A stretch of 25,874 nt of DNA from Aureobasidium sp. EXF-3400 (Eukaryota > Ascomycota > Dothideomycetes > Dothideales > Saccotheciaceae), in the NCBI GenBank assembly GCA_024195585.1, contig SWBL01000511.1, positions 1-25,874 of the forward strand, written 5' to 3'. Positions within the stretch are counted from its first letter, which is position 1. Every line of letters begins with the position of its first letter. This document shows positions 10,325 through 20,798 of this stretch, piece by piece. The translations under genes were made by a program, and so were the position numbers. The notes beneath the pieces were generated by a model. The model searched no databases, had not been told where the DNA came from, and saw nothing but the letters and a program-made list of their open reading frames with translations.

Positions 10325-10805
10325 TTTGGTGATGATGGTGTGGCGAAGAGGATATGTATGATGCGTATTCGTGCGATGCTGAAAGACAACGAAAGACGAG
10401 AAGGTGTTGGTGGGGAAGAAAGATGAAGGAAGAGAAGGGAAAGTTGTTGATAGGTTGGAGCACGGCGAAAGTGATAGTGAAAGGTGTTGAGGGGTGGAGT
10501 GTGGACTACTGAGCAATCGCATGGAAAGTACGATCGAGCTCGTTGAGAAACTGATAATCACTTCGGGAAGACGACTAGAGAAAGCACGATTGATGATGGT
10601 TGAAATCTTGAATCTTTTGATTGTGGAAGGAGAGAACATAACAAAGTAGGGAAACAGCAATGGAAAAGCACTTTCGAGAAGCACAAGCTTTTCTCCAAAT
10701 CTTTCACTTGTCGTCTGTGAACGGAGGTATGACCTGAACTTCTGGGAAAGGTTTACCTGTGAGAGGACATTTCCGTTCGAGTACGTCGAGCCCATCCGAC
10801 AACGT
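10325..10805. other. Promoter and leader of gene A
   Basis: On the minus strand this is strongly pyrimidine-rich (runs such as ccttctcgtctttcgttg and tcttccttcatctttcttcc) just before the ATG of A. It is nominally open in the same frame upstream of A, but the low-complexity Ser/Phe/Leu translation and the better ATG downstream argue that it is leader. Confidence 0.5.
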
Positions 10806-11499
10806 TCACTTCGAGAAGTTCGCGACCAGCCTCGAGGACAACGAAGTCGAAATCTCGTCGCAAAGGTCTTTCATCAAGAAGTCAAGATTGGTGTGAGATT
10901 GAAACAGTCTATCGCGGCGTGCGATATGTTTGGTCTCCTCAACAGGATAGTGGAGCACTCCAAGTTTGTCAAGTAGAGAGTTGTTGTCTTCGAGAAGAAG
11001 TTCAAGCTGCTTGAAGGTAGTTCTGACCCGCTTGACCCAAGAAGTGAAGAACTGTTTCTGCCGATTTTCTTCGATGGAGAGCTTTGTACATGCATATCTT
11101 AAGATATCCGGGCTGAGGTCCAGAACCTCGTTGATGGCGAGCATGTAGGTTGTATCCATGGGGCGATGATGGCGTCCATGATTGTAGTAGGCCACTACGC
11201 GGCGCATCTCGTACTTCAGTTGGCCATAATCAAGCGATCGGAACTGGAAAACCTCCTTCACGCTCATGGATTGCTTGAGCAACAAAGAGAAGGCAGGATC
11301 GTAGTCATTTTCATCATCGGGCTCCTATATCGCGGATCAGCTTAGCTCGCCAGGTTTGAAGGAGATGAGAGAGAAGGCGTACTTCAATGAACGGTTCAGG
11401 GGAAGGGGTGCGCAGGGTGGTATCGAGGGCGGCGACATAACAGACCGTGCCAGGGGACCTTCTCGACACATTGCGAGTGTCGTAGGACTCGTCGGCCAT
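10806..11499 (-). CDS. Orphan-family helical protein B
   Basis: Exon 1 is 11383-11499 (39 codons), exon 2 is 10806-11324, with a 58-nt GTACGC...ATAG phase-0 intron; 211 aa. Function unknown. Exon 1 begins MADESYDTRN and ends PSPEPFIE. Exon 2 begins EPDDENDYDP and is predicted helical, with family motif DLSPDIL near residue 108 followed by LRYACTKLSIEE, comparable to LRNVSRKLGREK in gene A. It then has an amphipathic stretch (FKQLELLLEDNNSLLDKL) that could form a short coiled coil. Exon 2 is the same length (519 nt) as exon 2 of gene A. No targeting signal is seen. The 5' flank is minus-strand pyrimidine-rich. Confidence 0.7.
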
Positions 11500-12521
11500 G
11501 ATGGTAATTGTCGAGGTTAGAAATCGGGAGAGTGTCGCGCATGGATGCGGACACGTGAAGAAAGACAAAAATACCTGGAAAGTGCGATTACCGGGCACGA
11601 CCATACGGCACGATCACAAGTGCCAAGGAATGCTGCCTCCATTGCATCAAGAATTTTGTTTTACCTGACAATCACGTACACAGGCGGATCAAAGAAATCT
11701 CATCGTCTTTGTGCGTCAAGAGCTCAATCAATGGAGCTCGAGGTTTATTGTGAACTTGATACCTGGCCGGGTGTTTATCTTTGTTGACAAGGATCTATCA
11801 ATACCATCATTCTGCCATAGTCATGCATACCTTTGAGTGCATCATACAACCGGCTGCAACGTACTGTGTCTGTCCGAGAGATTCTACAGGTTTGTGGTCC
11901 GCTCAAGCACAACGCAGGGTTTAAAGTCGAGTTAGTCCCGACCGTGTGATACGCCTATGCCTTTGCATCATAATTTTAGTAGAACAAAAAGCATTGGAAG
12001 ACTTGACAGAAACCGATAGTGTACGAAACCAAGGAGGTCTCGTGGAACTAAAAGCGTGTTGCGGAGTTGGTTTGCGTTGTCGAGCCGATAACTAGGCCAA
12101 GTTATGATTCGGATATCCCTGACCATCGCAAATGGAAACACGTACCCATGCCTATTCTTCAGCCACAGCCACCGGTAGCCAGAATCGAACAACTCATTTC
12201 GGACAAATAGTAACCGGGATCGAGCTACTCGTTTCGAGCAGCCAGCAAGGACGACGATGGTATCCAATGGGCTGACGAACAATCGTCGTGATGATGAGTA
12301 CGATATAGTTGCTAATATTGCTCCAAAAGAGGCCAACTGACACCAGAACCAGTAGCAGTGCAGCTGTTGACCATAACCTTGACATGGAGGCTTATTTAGA
12401 CTCAGTCAGCAATCCGTGCGTAGTTCTGTTGAGAAGATCTCCAAGAACTACAATGTTGACATCTGCGCAGGTTACAGGCACATGAGCCGATTCTCGAGCC
12501 TGATTCTCCTGTTATCGAGTC
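11500..12521. other. Intergenic region, no supported gene
   Basis: About 1 kb. A minus-strand frame from an ATG at 12385 begins MSRLWSTAALLLVLVSV, like a signal anchor, but it ends after 63 codons without a conserved continuation. An overlapping frame (11968-12336) is no better. I do not call either. No repeats were noticed. Confidence 0.45.
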
Positions 12522-13087
12522 ATGTTCTCCTGTTCTCATCCCAAATGCAGCCGAAACGATAACTCGTCGCTTCCCAAGCATGCCTTTGGATCGGTGAGTA
12601 CTCAACTTGGCTTCCAATCCCAGACAAACGCGATATTGACAGATGCATCAAGTAACACTACCTCAGATGAGGATGCCGAGCTCGCAGAGTACTTAGCTGC
12701 ACACCCCGATCAAGGTCACCTTCGATACGCTCAGACTACGAGCGCCATAGTTCTTCGATGTGTTACCAGCAGGCTCAACAACACGCCAACAACTGGCATG
12801 GTCAGACAAACCTACTGCAACACTTGCGTCATGAGCAATTGGTGCTCCAAGAGGCCATCAGAATGCTTCGTCATCACGAACCAGAGATCAAGGCTGAGAT
12901 GGTAGCCGAGATGGATGATCTAGCTCGTCGTGAAAGGGAGGCACAGAGGATGGCCGATGGCGAGAAGCAAGCGTATCATCGACTTGAAGCTGAGCAAGCC
13001 GTTCACACGGGGAACGAGATGCAATCTCTTGTTAATCAATTTCGACTGGAGGCTCATTTGCGAGAAATGCAAGCTCGCGGTCGTTGA
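12522..13087 (+). pseudogene. Possible frameshifted or mis-spliced plus-strand gene
   Basis: Two frames look coding, but not the same frame. From 12522 to about 12725 the frame runs MFSCSHPKC (a Cys/His pattern) to SDEDAELAEYLAAHPDQ. From about 12735 to the stop at 13087 a frame offset by +2 runs DYERHSSSMCYQQAQQ and then a long Glu/Arg/Gln-rich helix (AEMVAEMDDLARREREAQRM) of coiled-coil type. The only splice I find that restores frame is a weak GTAACA donor near 12652 to CTCAG near 12736, and it would remove the acidic block. It is either a frameshifted relic or a gene whose intron I cannot place. It is the only plus-strand coding signal inside the minus-strand cluster. Confidence 0.3.
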
Positions 13088-13745
13088 ACGAGAAGGAGGA
13101 GCATCGTCTTGGCGTGCTGAGTCATCAACTTCAACCTCACCTGCCAAATCACAGCTTGTCTCTCACTCCAACATCAGCTTTATTGGATCAGATCGCGAGT
13201 TCGGAAAGTTTTGTGCATTCCCATAGCAGTCAAAGATACTGGCTTCAGTGTCCTCCCCATTCTCCTCCTACAATCACGAGACCTACCAGGATGCATAGTA
13301 CCTTCCAGATGGAAGATATACCCACAGAGAGCCGACAACATTACGACTTTCAGTGGACGATTCCTATCAGCTCACGGAACTATGCATTTTTATAGCCACC
13401 CGCATGACATACATTTGCGCATGGGCAGGATGAACTTTTCTACAGTCACTTCGACTTCAAACGGAACGGCATCTCATGTACTAGATTTTGACATTGTATA
13501 CGGTCGACCATGACCCGTCGATCCCGAAATGCGACACAATACGTCCTTCACAGCATTTGTTACACTACTTATCTATGCGCCGGAAAAAATGATGCAGAAA
13601 GCTACCGGAACGCACGGTAGTGTTGATCAGAAGAATTTTCAATTGGCTAGTCATGACGAGGCAGCCAAAAACGAACTGCTCGGGTCAGGATGACATGTTC
13701 GTTGCTATTTGGCGTTGGCAGTTTTTCTAACAACAGACCCTCCTT
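13088..13745. other. Intergenic region with one stray repeat fragment
   Basis: No supported gene. At 13383-13399 the sequence tgcatttttatagccac matches the end of the repeat units at 21841-22400 (15 of 17 with the inverted end near 22246-22262), so it may be a relic of the same small element. Confidence 0.4.
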
Positions 13746-14538
13746 CTACCAGCCTTTCTTCATCTGGTGAGTGTGAATAGCACGAAGACAAGCTGCCATG
13801 GTTCTCTCCAAGTTCATCATGGCGTTCTTGACCTGATCAAAGCTAAGTCTGACGGTCTTAGGCTCGAGTTGCATCAACCCACTCTCCCAGACCTTCAGCC
13901 ACACCTCATTCTGCTCTTTCAAACGCTGGAGATTATCGAGCGTAGACTTGCCAACTCTCTTGAACGTCATGTGGATGTCGTTGCCCAGCTTCAAACGGCG
14001 CTGTATCACGTCGAAGAGCTCGGCTGGGCCTGCATCAACCATTTTGTCGGGATTGGCGATAGGGGTATCTGGTGAGATTGAGATCTTGTAGATGACATGA
14101 GGGAGCATTGCGTTGATAGTGTTGATGCTTTGCTGAGTTATCTTGGAGACGATTTTGTTGAAGGCCTCGAGAGAGTCTGGGGTCGGTCTTTTGGCGAGAC
14201 TTGCAAAGTAGCGGTACTCGGGACCGTAGAGAATGTTCTGGTTGGCGAAAGATGAGTACTTCACGTTATCTGATGGGCGATTCTGCTTACTTGGAGGCTG
14301 TTGTCGACAGTGAACATAGTGAGCTCGACGGTACGAGGTTTTCCAGGCTCGGATCTGCGAGTGTCCTGAAGAGGAGTGTCAGTCGCAAACAAGAAGACGA
14401 GCGGACAGTAGAGTCGCCAACAACGTCACTCACTTTGGACTTGTGCAGCGCATTGAGCAGATCATCGTACAGTGTGACTGCTTCTTCAATGGGCTCGACG
14501 ATCAAATCGCCTGCGGTTGACTTGACGGATCCTCTCAT
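13746..14538 (-). CDS. Unrecognised helical protein C, three exons
   Basis: Exons 14434-14538 (35 codons), 14291-14365 (25 codons) and 13746-14237, with phase-0 introns of 68 nt (GTGAGT...CTTCAG) and 53 nt (GTAAGC...ACCAG); 223 aa. Exon 1 begins MRGSVKSTAGDLIVEP. Exon 2 is short and rich in charged and Thr residues. Exon 3 is mostly helical with KRVGKSTLDNLQRLKEQ and a C-terminal HQMKKGW. The stretch DAGPAELFDVIQRRL resembles the family motif loosely. It has the same strand and first-exon size as its neighbours but one extra exon and a less acidic N-terminus, so membership of the orphan family is uncertain. No targeting signal is seen. Confidence 0.65.
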
Positions 14539-15379
14539 TGCGACATAGACGAGTGTAGATGCTGCAAGACAGAGCGAGTGTGGGTGTTGCAGAAAAAGCA
14601 AGTGTAGATGAATGTCGCAAGCCAGCGTGAGTGACGCTACTGGAGTGAAAGGATGTGTTTGCCCGTGATATATCTCGTTCAAGTGAATTCTTCGCAGAGA
14701 TCAATGTTTGACGTGACATGACGCATTCCGTAGGCAATCCCGACTTGTTTGCCAACACGTCTAAACAACACTAGCCGTCGCCATACACTAAAGCTCATCA
14801 TAGTATCAGTATATAGTAGTGCACGACACTATCTACAACGGGGCAATATCGACTGAGATCTCGTGTGATAACATATCCGCCTGGACATGCTTCTTGCCTA
14901 TGGAGCGGTCGTCTCAGAGGATATCCAGAACGATATATATATTCAGACGACTGACTATACTAAACTACTGGACTCTTGGGCCCTTGTATCTACTGACCAA
15001 ATAAAGAACCACTGTTTGCTCCTGCTTACACAGCTGACCTTGTCTGGCTTTTCATATTCCATACAGCTCAGACTATGGTTCTTAGCTACAATTGGAGAGT
15101 GGGTCAATGTGGGGATCATGAGTAGTGAGACGGGACTAGAGAGAGTGTTCAAAGAGGCCAAAGAGATTGCCAATGGGATTTTCAAAGGATTTTAGGATTG
15201 AATTGCCTGCATCGAAGTATGGTAGGTTTTGAGCTTTCTTTGGGCAGCTACTTCTATCCTGAGAAATAGTCCATCCTGCACGCCCATCGCCGTATCGTTA
15301 TGCACATTTGACGCTCTGCGAACCAGCAATCAACAGTATCTTTCTGAATCTGGTGCAATCCTTGTCCTTGGTTTTGCCG
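14539..15379. other. Intergenic region, nothing supported
   Basis: A 102-codon plus-strand frame (14887-15195) starts MLLAYGAVVSEDIQND but has no upstream promoter-like sequence, no relative in the window and ordinary random composition. I leave it uncalled. No repeats were seen. Confidence 0.4.
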
Positions 15380-15993
15380 CTAGTCGAGGTGTCTGAGCGC
15401 GGCTATGAGGTTTCTTTCTTTACCAGTAGCCCAGAGAGTAATCATGTATACTTCAAGCTCGCTGACTCCATGTCCTGTGGATTCATCAACTATCTCCAAG
15501 ATTTGGGAGCAGGTCAGCTTAATTTCTTGCAGTGCGTTCAGCTCCGATCGGATCAGAGTGATCGCTTTGTAACAAGGATCCAGAGCTTTATTCTCGATGT
15601 CGACCATCATCTCGATATTGTCCAGTCCAGAGTCAGTAATGGAGTCGAGGTTGATCATCGCTGGGTCTTTCATGCGGGCTGCCATACGATGTTGGTTCGC
15701 GCTTTGCTTAGCGGCACGATAATCAAAGCATATGTTGATCAGTTGACAGAATCGGTCAATAGATCCTCTGCGGAAACCGTGTTCAAGACTTTTCAACTGA
15801 GCGAATAAGGTCTTTAGATCCACGTTGACTTCAGACTGAGTCAAGAGTGTCAGAGAATACAACGCAGCTTTCAACCACATAAACTCACCTCTTCTGAATC
15901 CTTCGCTTCATCGCTGGGCGGGACGGAAGGACTTATCACGCCAATGTTGGCTTGCTGACTCTGCTCTTCGCGATAAGGTCTCTCGCCGGTCAT
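15380..15993 (-). CDS. Orphan-family helical protein D
   Basis: Exon 1 is 15889-15993 (35 codons), exon 2 is 15380-15835, with a 53-nt GTGAGT...ACTCAG phase-0 intron; 186 aa. Function unknown. Exon 1 runs from MTGERPYREEQSQQ to SDEAKDSEE, giving the same acidic end before the intron as gene E (KDSE). Exon 2 is helical, with NLDSITDSGLDNIEMMVDIE near the position of the family motif and LNALQEIKLTCSQILEIVDE near the end. There are five Met in the middle third but no membrane helix. The leader on the minus strand is C/T-rich. Confidence 0.7.
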
Positions 15994-16836
15994 GTTGAAG
16001 AGTCTTCTGGACGTTGAAGCGGTTGTAAGAGATGCTGGCAGATGGTGTGTTAGCTGAGCAAAATATGTAGGGCAGTGGCGACAATCCCACGTGTACGTAC
16101 AGAAAGGCGTCACTGGCAGTGAACGACAATGCCCGAGAGAGTCTGTAATGTTGTGGCGAAGGTAGAAGGAGCGACCCAAAGAAAGTGCGTCGAGTGAGCT
16201 GATTCACAAAAGATCCGATGTGCTTCACAGTTGGTTAGAGGACAATCTTCCACTTATCTCGAGTCCACACGTCAAGGAGGCTGAGTGAATGTTCTTGATG
16301 ATCCGTGACTTTTATTGATCTGGTTGCCCTAGCTTGAAATCGTCTTCCGCAACCATAAAGGAGATGTGGTGCGCCGAATCGGCGAGCAGCGTAGAGATGC
16401 GAACAGGTGCGAAGACGAAGCAAGTCTATTCAGCAAAACACGTTGTGAAAGAAGCTGCGAGGATATTTATGAATCCACTTTGGTAAGTGGAACGAAAGCA
16501 GCTTTCTCAAGGGGGATGTATGTTACATCATCATCTATGTTTTGATGTCTCAAGATTTTCGGGACCGAGACATAAACTATCAGACGTCTTCGTTTTCGTC
16601 AAAGCTCATATCATGATACTCCAAGCCCCTGCTGGAGTTTGAATGGTACATTTGCATCCAGTGACTTCAAACTCTGCCAAACTCAATCGTCATCCCTGAT
16701 TGGAATTTTCGAGATGACTTAGTTCAGATCATTAAGATCGCCTTGATCACCTCGCAATATCCCTCCTTAATCTCGAGATTATGTGGTGCAGAAAGAGCAA
16801 TAAAAGATACAAGTATAGCGAGAGAAGCAAGTGGCT
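15994..16836. other. Intergenic region, leader of gene D and spacer
   Basis: The first 200 nt are the presumed promoter and leader of D. The remainder shows no coding character, repeat or RNA gene that I can support. Confidence 0.4.
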
Positions 16837-17196
16837 TTAAACCAAGCAGCATTTACCAACATGAATCTCCTTAGTCATGGACAAGTTCTGCTGATGAAGT
16901 AGCAACATCGAATCCGCAATAGATTTGCAAATATCTTCTGTTGAATACGGCTTATGAAATTTCTTTGTTTGAAAGACAATGTGAATGTGCATTGGTATTT
17001 GCTCTCTGGAGTACAGTGTCTCCAGCTTCTGCTTCAATCCTCTTTGGAGACAGTGAAGACCCTCTATAGATAAGGCCCTGCCTCTGTCGATATTGTCGTA
17101 CCCGTGACCATAGAGAGCCCGTATCCTTCGAACTATCTTCTTCCCTTTACCAAGTTCATGATATGCTCCCGTGTCATCACAATTCTGGGTCCCATC
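16837..17196 (-). pseudogene. ATG-less open frame running out of the 3' end of gene E
   Basis: On the minus strand a frame offset from gene E stays open from within E's last codons through about 16840, well over 100 codons. Its only ATGs lie deep inside. The sequence looks protein-like rather than random: RALYGHGYDNIDRGRALS, then EGLHCLQRGLKQKLETLY, IPMHIHIVFQTKKFHKPY and STEDICKSIADSMLLLHQ. A GT (GTAAAT) lies after KEIHV. It could be an exon of a gene whose start I cannot find, or a relic of an older longer E or another family member. No domain was recognised. Confidence 0.3.
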
Positions 17197-17807
17197 TCTC
17201 GAAGGTAACGGCGTGAAAGAGCGAGCGAGATGGTTTCATCTCGCAACTCCTGCTCCTGCGCTTCACACAAGATGAAATGCTCCAAACAAAAGGTAACCAT
17301 CTCCTCGAAAGCATTGCAACATTTCATCGCTTTTTTCTGTACCTCATAGAGCGCCCAATTTGCCATACCAGCTCTCTGGTCATAGGACATAGCCTGGGTG
17401 AGTATGTCGAGCTGTACGGTGGATAGTTGGCTGTAATCGATGGTGGAAGGGAGTAATGCGACCCTCATGGCGTGCTGGATTTGGTGACGGCTATATTCTC
17501 CGAATAGACGAGCACATTTGGAGAAGTATTGTTCATCACCCTCGGGTTTGGTCTGGTCATATCGATCTTCCACCTCAGACCATTGTCGTAAGATGGTCGC
17601 AATTTCTTCAGGGGTTTTGTTCTGTACTCTATTAGTGATATAATTGGCAAAGCAGAAAAGAATCCTCACTTCGCTGTCCTTGATAGGGGGTAGCGAATCT
17701 GCTGGTATCGTCTCTTGTGCTGCGCCTTCGCTGGGACCAGCAGGGGAAGTCGTCGGGTTTCCCAAACTGGTGTCGCCAGACCCAGGTAGATCGTTTGTGT
17801 CGTCCAA
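17133..17807 (-). CDS. Orphan-family helical protein E, start codon TTG
   Basis: Exon 1 is 17670-17807 (46 codons), exon 2 is 17133-17621, with a 48-nt GTGAGG...TACAG intron holding a CACTAAT branch-like site; 208 aa. Exon 1 (DDTNDLPGSGDTS, ending PPIKDSE) matches the acidic first exons of the family, but the codon where relatives have ATG is TTG (17805-17807). No ATG occurs on this strand in any frame from there up to 18184. Exon 2 begins NKTPEE, like NKSREQ in gene F. Residues 112-201 align ungapped with F 93-182 at 28 of 90 identities by hand, including LYxxQK, EExxxxxxEHF and RRxxRxxGP. It is either translated from TTG, started by an unseen upstream exon, or recently silenced. The intron is 3n and stop-free. 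Confidence 0.6.
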   Translation of the reverse strand: MDDTNDLPGSGDTSLGNPTTSPAGPSEGAAQETIPADSLPPIKDSEVRILFCFANYITNRVQNKTPEEIATILRQWSEVEDRYDQTKPEGDEQYFSKCARLFGEYSRHQIQHAMRVALLPSTIDYSQLSTVQLDILTQAMSYDQRAGMANWALYEVQKKAMKCCNAFEEMVTFCLEHFILCEAQEQELRDETISLALSRRYLREMGPRIVMTREHIMNLVKGRR

Positions 17808-18294
17808 CGCGTAGTCTTGTGGGGAGGTCTGTGGTTGTTCGAGTGATGAGAAGGAATGGAGGGAGAAGCCACGAAGAGACAGATGTTGGTGGAGGAGCAG
17901 AGTGAGTTTCGTACCTTCCGTTCGATTGAAGGAGAATCAGGATACTTGGTAGAAGTGAAGACAAGTTGGGGGAGCGTACAATCTTGCTCGCAAGAGGCAG
18001 TACTGTGCAAGTGATGTTGTAGGGATATCTCCAAGGCCAGGACGTGACTCGTGATGAGTGTACTGTGAGAAAGTGAAAGTTTGTATAAGAGTGCAGGTAC
18101 CTTGAGGGGGGACGGAGGGGAAAGGAATTATGGGGGAAAAAAAAGAAAAAAGATTACAATCTTCGTTGATGTTCTTATGAGCATAGCTCTGGTAGGATTG
18201 CAAAGTGCTAATTACAACATCTTGTGCAATCAATCGACCCAAATGATGGGTAAATAGGCCGTGTTCGTAACCGGAGAAAGGTCGTTCAGACCAT
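17808..18294. other. Leader region upstream of gene E
   Basis: On the minus strand this contains a homopyrimidine tract (cttttttctttttttt followed by ccccc near 18130-18150) and more C/T-rich blocks nearer E. It is like the leaders of other cluster genes, so the promoter of E appears preserved although the ATG is not. Confidence 0.4.
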
Positions 18295-18901
18295 TCATTC
18301 GGCCCGAGCCATCAACTTCTGGAGATTCTTGAGCAACTTTGGCCCTAATCCCCTGATTGACCTACGTTCAGCTGCGATGGCGATCCTTAACCTGCGCCAC
18401 ACGTCCTCTTGTTGTTTGTGTGTGACGAAGTGCTCCTCTTGGACATTCATCGTCTCTTCCAAGGTATCGCAGTATACACGCATCTGTTTTTGTATCTGGT
18501 ACAGCTCACACATCAACTCCCCCAATATGTTATCATGTCTCATGACTTTGTTGAGAGAGCGAAGTTTTGAAGCTGAAAGCTCGTTGAGGACACCGGTTTT
18601 CGGAAGTCTTGTCAGATACCTCGTGTATGAAGTTTGGCGAAACAAGATGGCCTCTCTGAGTCTTTTTCGCCTTGGGTAGAGTGTGTCGAGCTCGGCAGTC
18701 ATTCTCAAGCTCTCATCTCTCATCGCTCGGCAGCGTTGGGCAAGAGCTCTCAATTGTTCACGGGACTTGTTCTATACTTGGTCAGCATCGCGAACTCGCA
18801 CAACGCCAAAGTCGTACCTCGGGATTCTTGGATTGAGCCTGATAGATTCCATTCTTATTTGGGCTCGAACTTCCATCGTCGTTGACTTGAGAAGGTTCCA
18901 T
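18295..18901 (-). CDS. Orphan-family helical protein F
   Basis: Exon 1 is 18818-18901 (28 codons), exon 2 is 18295-18771, with a 46-nt GTACGA...TATAG phase-0 intron carrying a clear GCTGAC branch site; 186 aa. Function unknown. Exon 1 is MEPSQVNDDGSSSP to SKNPE; exon 2 starts NKSREQLRAL. The protein is strongly helical and basic (RRKRLREAILFRQ, then IAIAAERRSIRGLGPKLL). Family motif NELSASKL begins near residue 91 and recurs as NELDASKL in the gene at 20309. It is the closest relative of gene E within the window. No targeting signal is seen. Confidence 0.75.
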
Positions 18902-19505
18902 GATCTCGGCGGCGGTATCGTTGTGTATGGCTAGGACGTCCTGTGCGGGGTGCGGAAGTGGGATGATAGAAGGAGGTGGTCAAATTGTAGAGGAGAGATA
19001 TAGGCAACCGGCACAGCGAATTTCTGTGAACGCAAGTAGACTGAGCAGAGAGGAAGAACCTTGACAGTGTTCACGAAAGAGGAAACAGTGAACCCGGTCG
19101 CAGAAAGAAGCGTGTGGGTAACAGTTGGAAGGTGGAGCCGTATATCCTCGAATTGAGGCGGCAGTTCTGGTGAGGCGATGATGTCGAAGAATGTGGAAAA
19201 CTTCTGTTGTTTGATTGCAATCTGGTGGAGTGAAGGATGTTTGCTACAGTGAGACTATCCCAGAGTGAGACAAGATGGACGAAGGCAGATGAGAAGAAGA
19301 GTCAAATTCTCGTCATGTAGATGTAAGAATATAGACGATAGCTTGATGAGAAAGATAAGTGATGAGATAAGCCCTCAAGCCAAATCAATATGCTGTTGCT
19401 GTGTCGTGATATTGCAAAAGCTCGAAAGGTGCAAGAGGCAAATAAAGCAAATGGAAAGGGAAGGATCCAAGATCGCAAGCCAGCATGGAAGCCACGATGC
19501 CCGCT
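18902..19505. other. Intergenic region, leader of gene F
   Basis: Nothing but the presumed promoter of F and the 3' flank of the gene at 19506. A 95-codon plus-strand frame (19265-19552) is Lys/Arg/Ser-rich and is taken as chance. Confidence 0.4.
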
Positions 19506-20120
19506 TCAGACCAGCTCATCCAACCACTCCAGCCAACCCTCTTTTCTCGTAACGCGAGACTCTTCGATGACAGCGATTCTGCCTTTCGATTCCATCATCT
19601 CGGTACGAAAGCTCTCGCAAGTGATGCCATGCTCAACGAGACCGTGCAGCAGCTGCTGAATTCCCATCTCCACCTCCTTGAACTTCTCGATCAACTGGAA
19701 GAACTGCTTCTGTGCAGAGTAGAAGGCACCGAGTGATCTAGCCCTCTTCATATCGAACTTCAAGACTTTGGTGGTCAGATCGAGTTTCATCATGTTGAAG
19801 TGGTTGATGCTGCCGTCGGGACAGGTGAGGATACGAGCGTTGCCGGCACCATAGTTGAGTTTGTACTGGGTGATCTGAAGGTAATGGTCGTTGCATTCGG
19901 TGAGGTGTTTATTGACTTCGTCTTGGAGTTTCTCTAGGTCGTTCAGGTTGAAGATGTTTTTGGTCTTGAGATCGTCGAGTTGGTTGATCGCGATAGCGTA
20001 AGAGGGCTTTTGACGAGCTGAAACGTCTTGAGAGACTATTGAGTTGGTGTAGGTATTGTCTTGCAATGCGATGATCTGGGTGCGAATAGTGTCGTTATCA
20101 GTCACAGTATCAGCCATCAT
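19506..20120 (-). CDS. Orphan-family helical protein H, single exon
   Basis: 204 aa, or 203 from the second of two adjacent ATGs (20120 or 20117). It differs from its neighbours in having no intron that I can find. The acidic start (MADTVTDNDT) resembles other first exons in the family. It then runs through NQLDDLKTKN, FNLNDLEKLQDEVNKHLTE, NYGAGNARILTCPDG and a C-terminal coiled-coil-like part (FFQLIEKFKEVEMGIQQLL) to EGWLEWLDELV. NLNDLEKL sits where the family motif occurs. Loss of the intron, for instance through a retroposed copy, is possible. Function unknown; no signal peptide or membrane helix. Confidence 0.7.
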   Translation of the reverse strand: MMADTVTDNDTIRTQIIALQDNTYTNSIVSQDVSARQKPSYAIAINQLDDLKTKNIFNLNDLEKLQDEVNKHLTECNDHYLQITQYKLNYGAGNARILTCPDGSINHFNMMKLDLTTKVLKFDMKRARSLGAFYSAQKQFFQLIEKFKEVEMGIQQLLHGLVEHGITCESFRTEMMESKGRIAVIEESRVTRKEGWLEWLDELV

Positions 20121-20308
20121 GATGATTGACGGTGTTTGAGTAGTTCAAGAGTGGTAGTCACAGATTGGAAATTTGGTAGCAGAGTTGAGAAGGTTTGATT
20201 GGAAAAGTACAAGTCGGCCAACATATAAGAGGCGTGAAAGTGTAAGGTGAAGTCATGTTCCGACCACCGGTTCAATGATTGTTCCGAAAGAAGTGAAGGG
20301 AGAGGCAA

Positions 20309-20798
20309 TCATCCGAGCTGGCGAATGATGGAAGCCAGCCTCTTGATAGTAGCCTCCCAGTCAGCTCTGGGCTTGTCGAGACCGTTCAGAAGGCCATGCA
20401 TATTGGCATATCTCTCATGATTCTTGTCAATCACCTTCAACTGATCCAGAATCTCCTGAGCTTCCTTGAAAATCTCGCAGATCCTCTTGTAGTTGGCCTG
20501 CATGCTGGCTTGGGTCTGGACAAGGTGAATGTCTTGACTCGTAACGAGCTTACTAGCGTCGAGTTCATTCTGGCCTGCGGGTGAGAAGACATCGATAGGT
20601 TTCTTGAGGTCTGGGAACTGAGTCTTGATGTGTTCGCTCATGTCGGTAAGAACGACCCATGACTCCGCGTTGACTCTGAGGCTGCGTTCCTCGTGCCTGA
20701 TTTCCGCGAGTTTCTCGTCCAGAAGGGCTTGGAGACGAGCAATCTGGTGTCTAATTAGCAGCGTATGTAAGCACAACGCAGGCAAAACCTACCTCCAT
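20309..20798 (-). CDS. Orphan-family helical protein I
   Basis: Exon 1 is 20793-20798 (ATG GAG only, if this ATG is used), exon 2 is 20309-20743, with a 49-nt GTAGGT...CACCAG intron that has GCTAAT upstream of the acceptor; 146 aa. Exon 2 is helical (MEIARLQALLDEKLAEI) with NELDASKL near residue 61, the same motif as in gene F, and ends IIRQLG. The codons before this ATG are open and acidic (VDKLIHNNDDT), just as the family's first exons are. They belong to the first of six repeated exon-like units, so the real N-terminus may be longer. No ATG exists on this strand from 20799 to 21525. The gene lies 188 nt upstream of gene H. Confidence 0.6.

Noticed and set aside
11968..12385. Short minus-strand frame with hydrophobic N-terminus (MSRLWSTAALLLVLVSV)
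   Set aside because: Only 63 codons, no convincing splice continuation and no relative in the window.
14887..15195. 102-codon plus-strand frame between genes C and D
   Set aside because: No promoter-like sequence, no family resemblance and an ordinary chance length.
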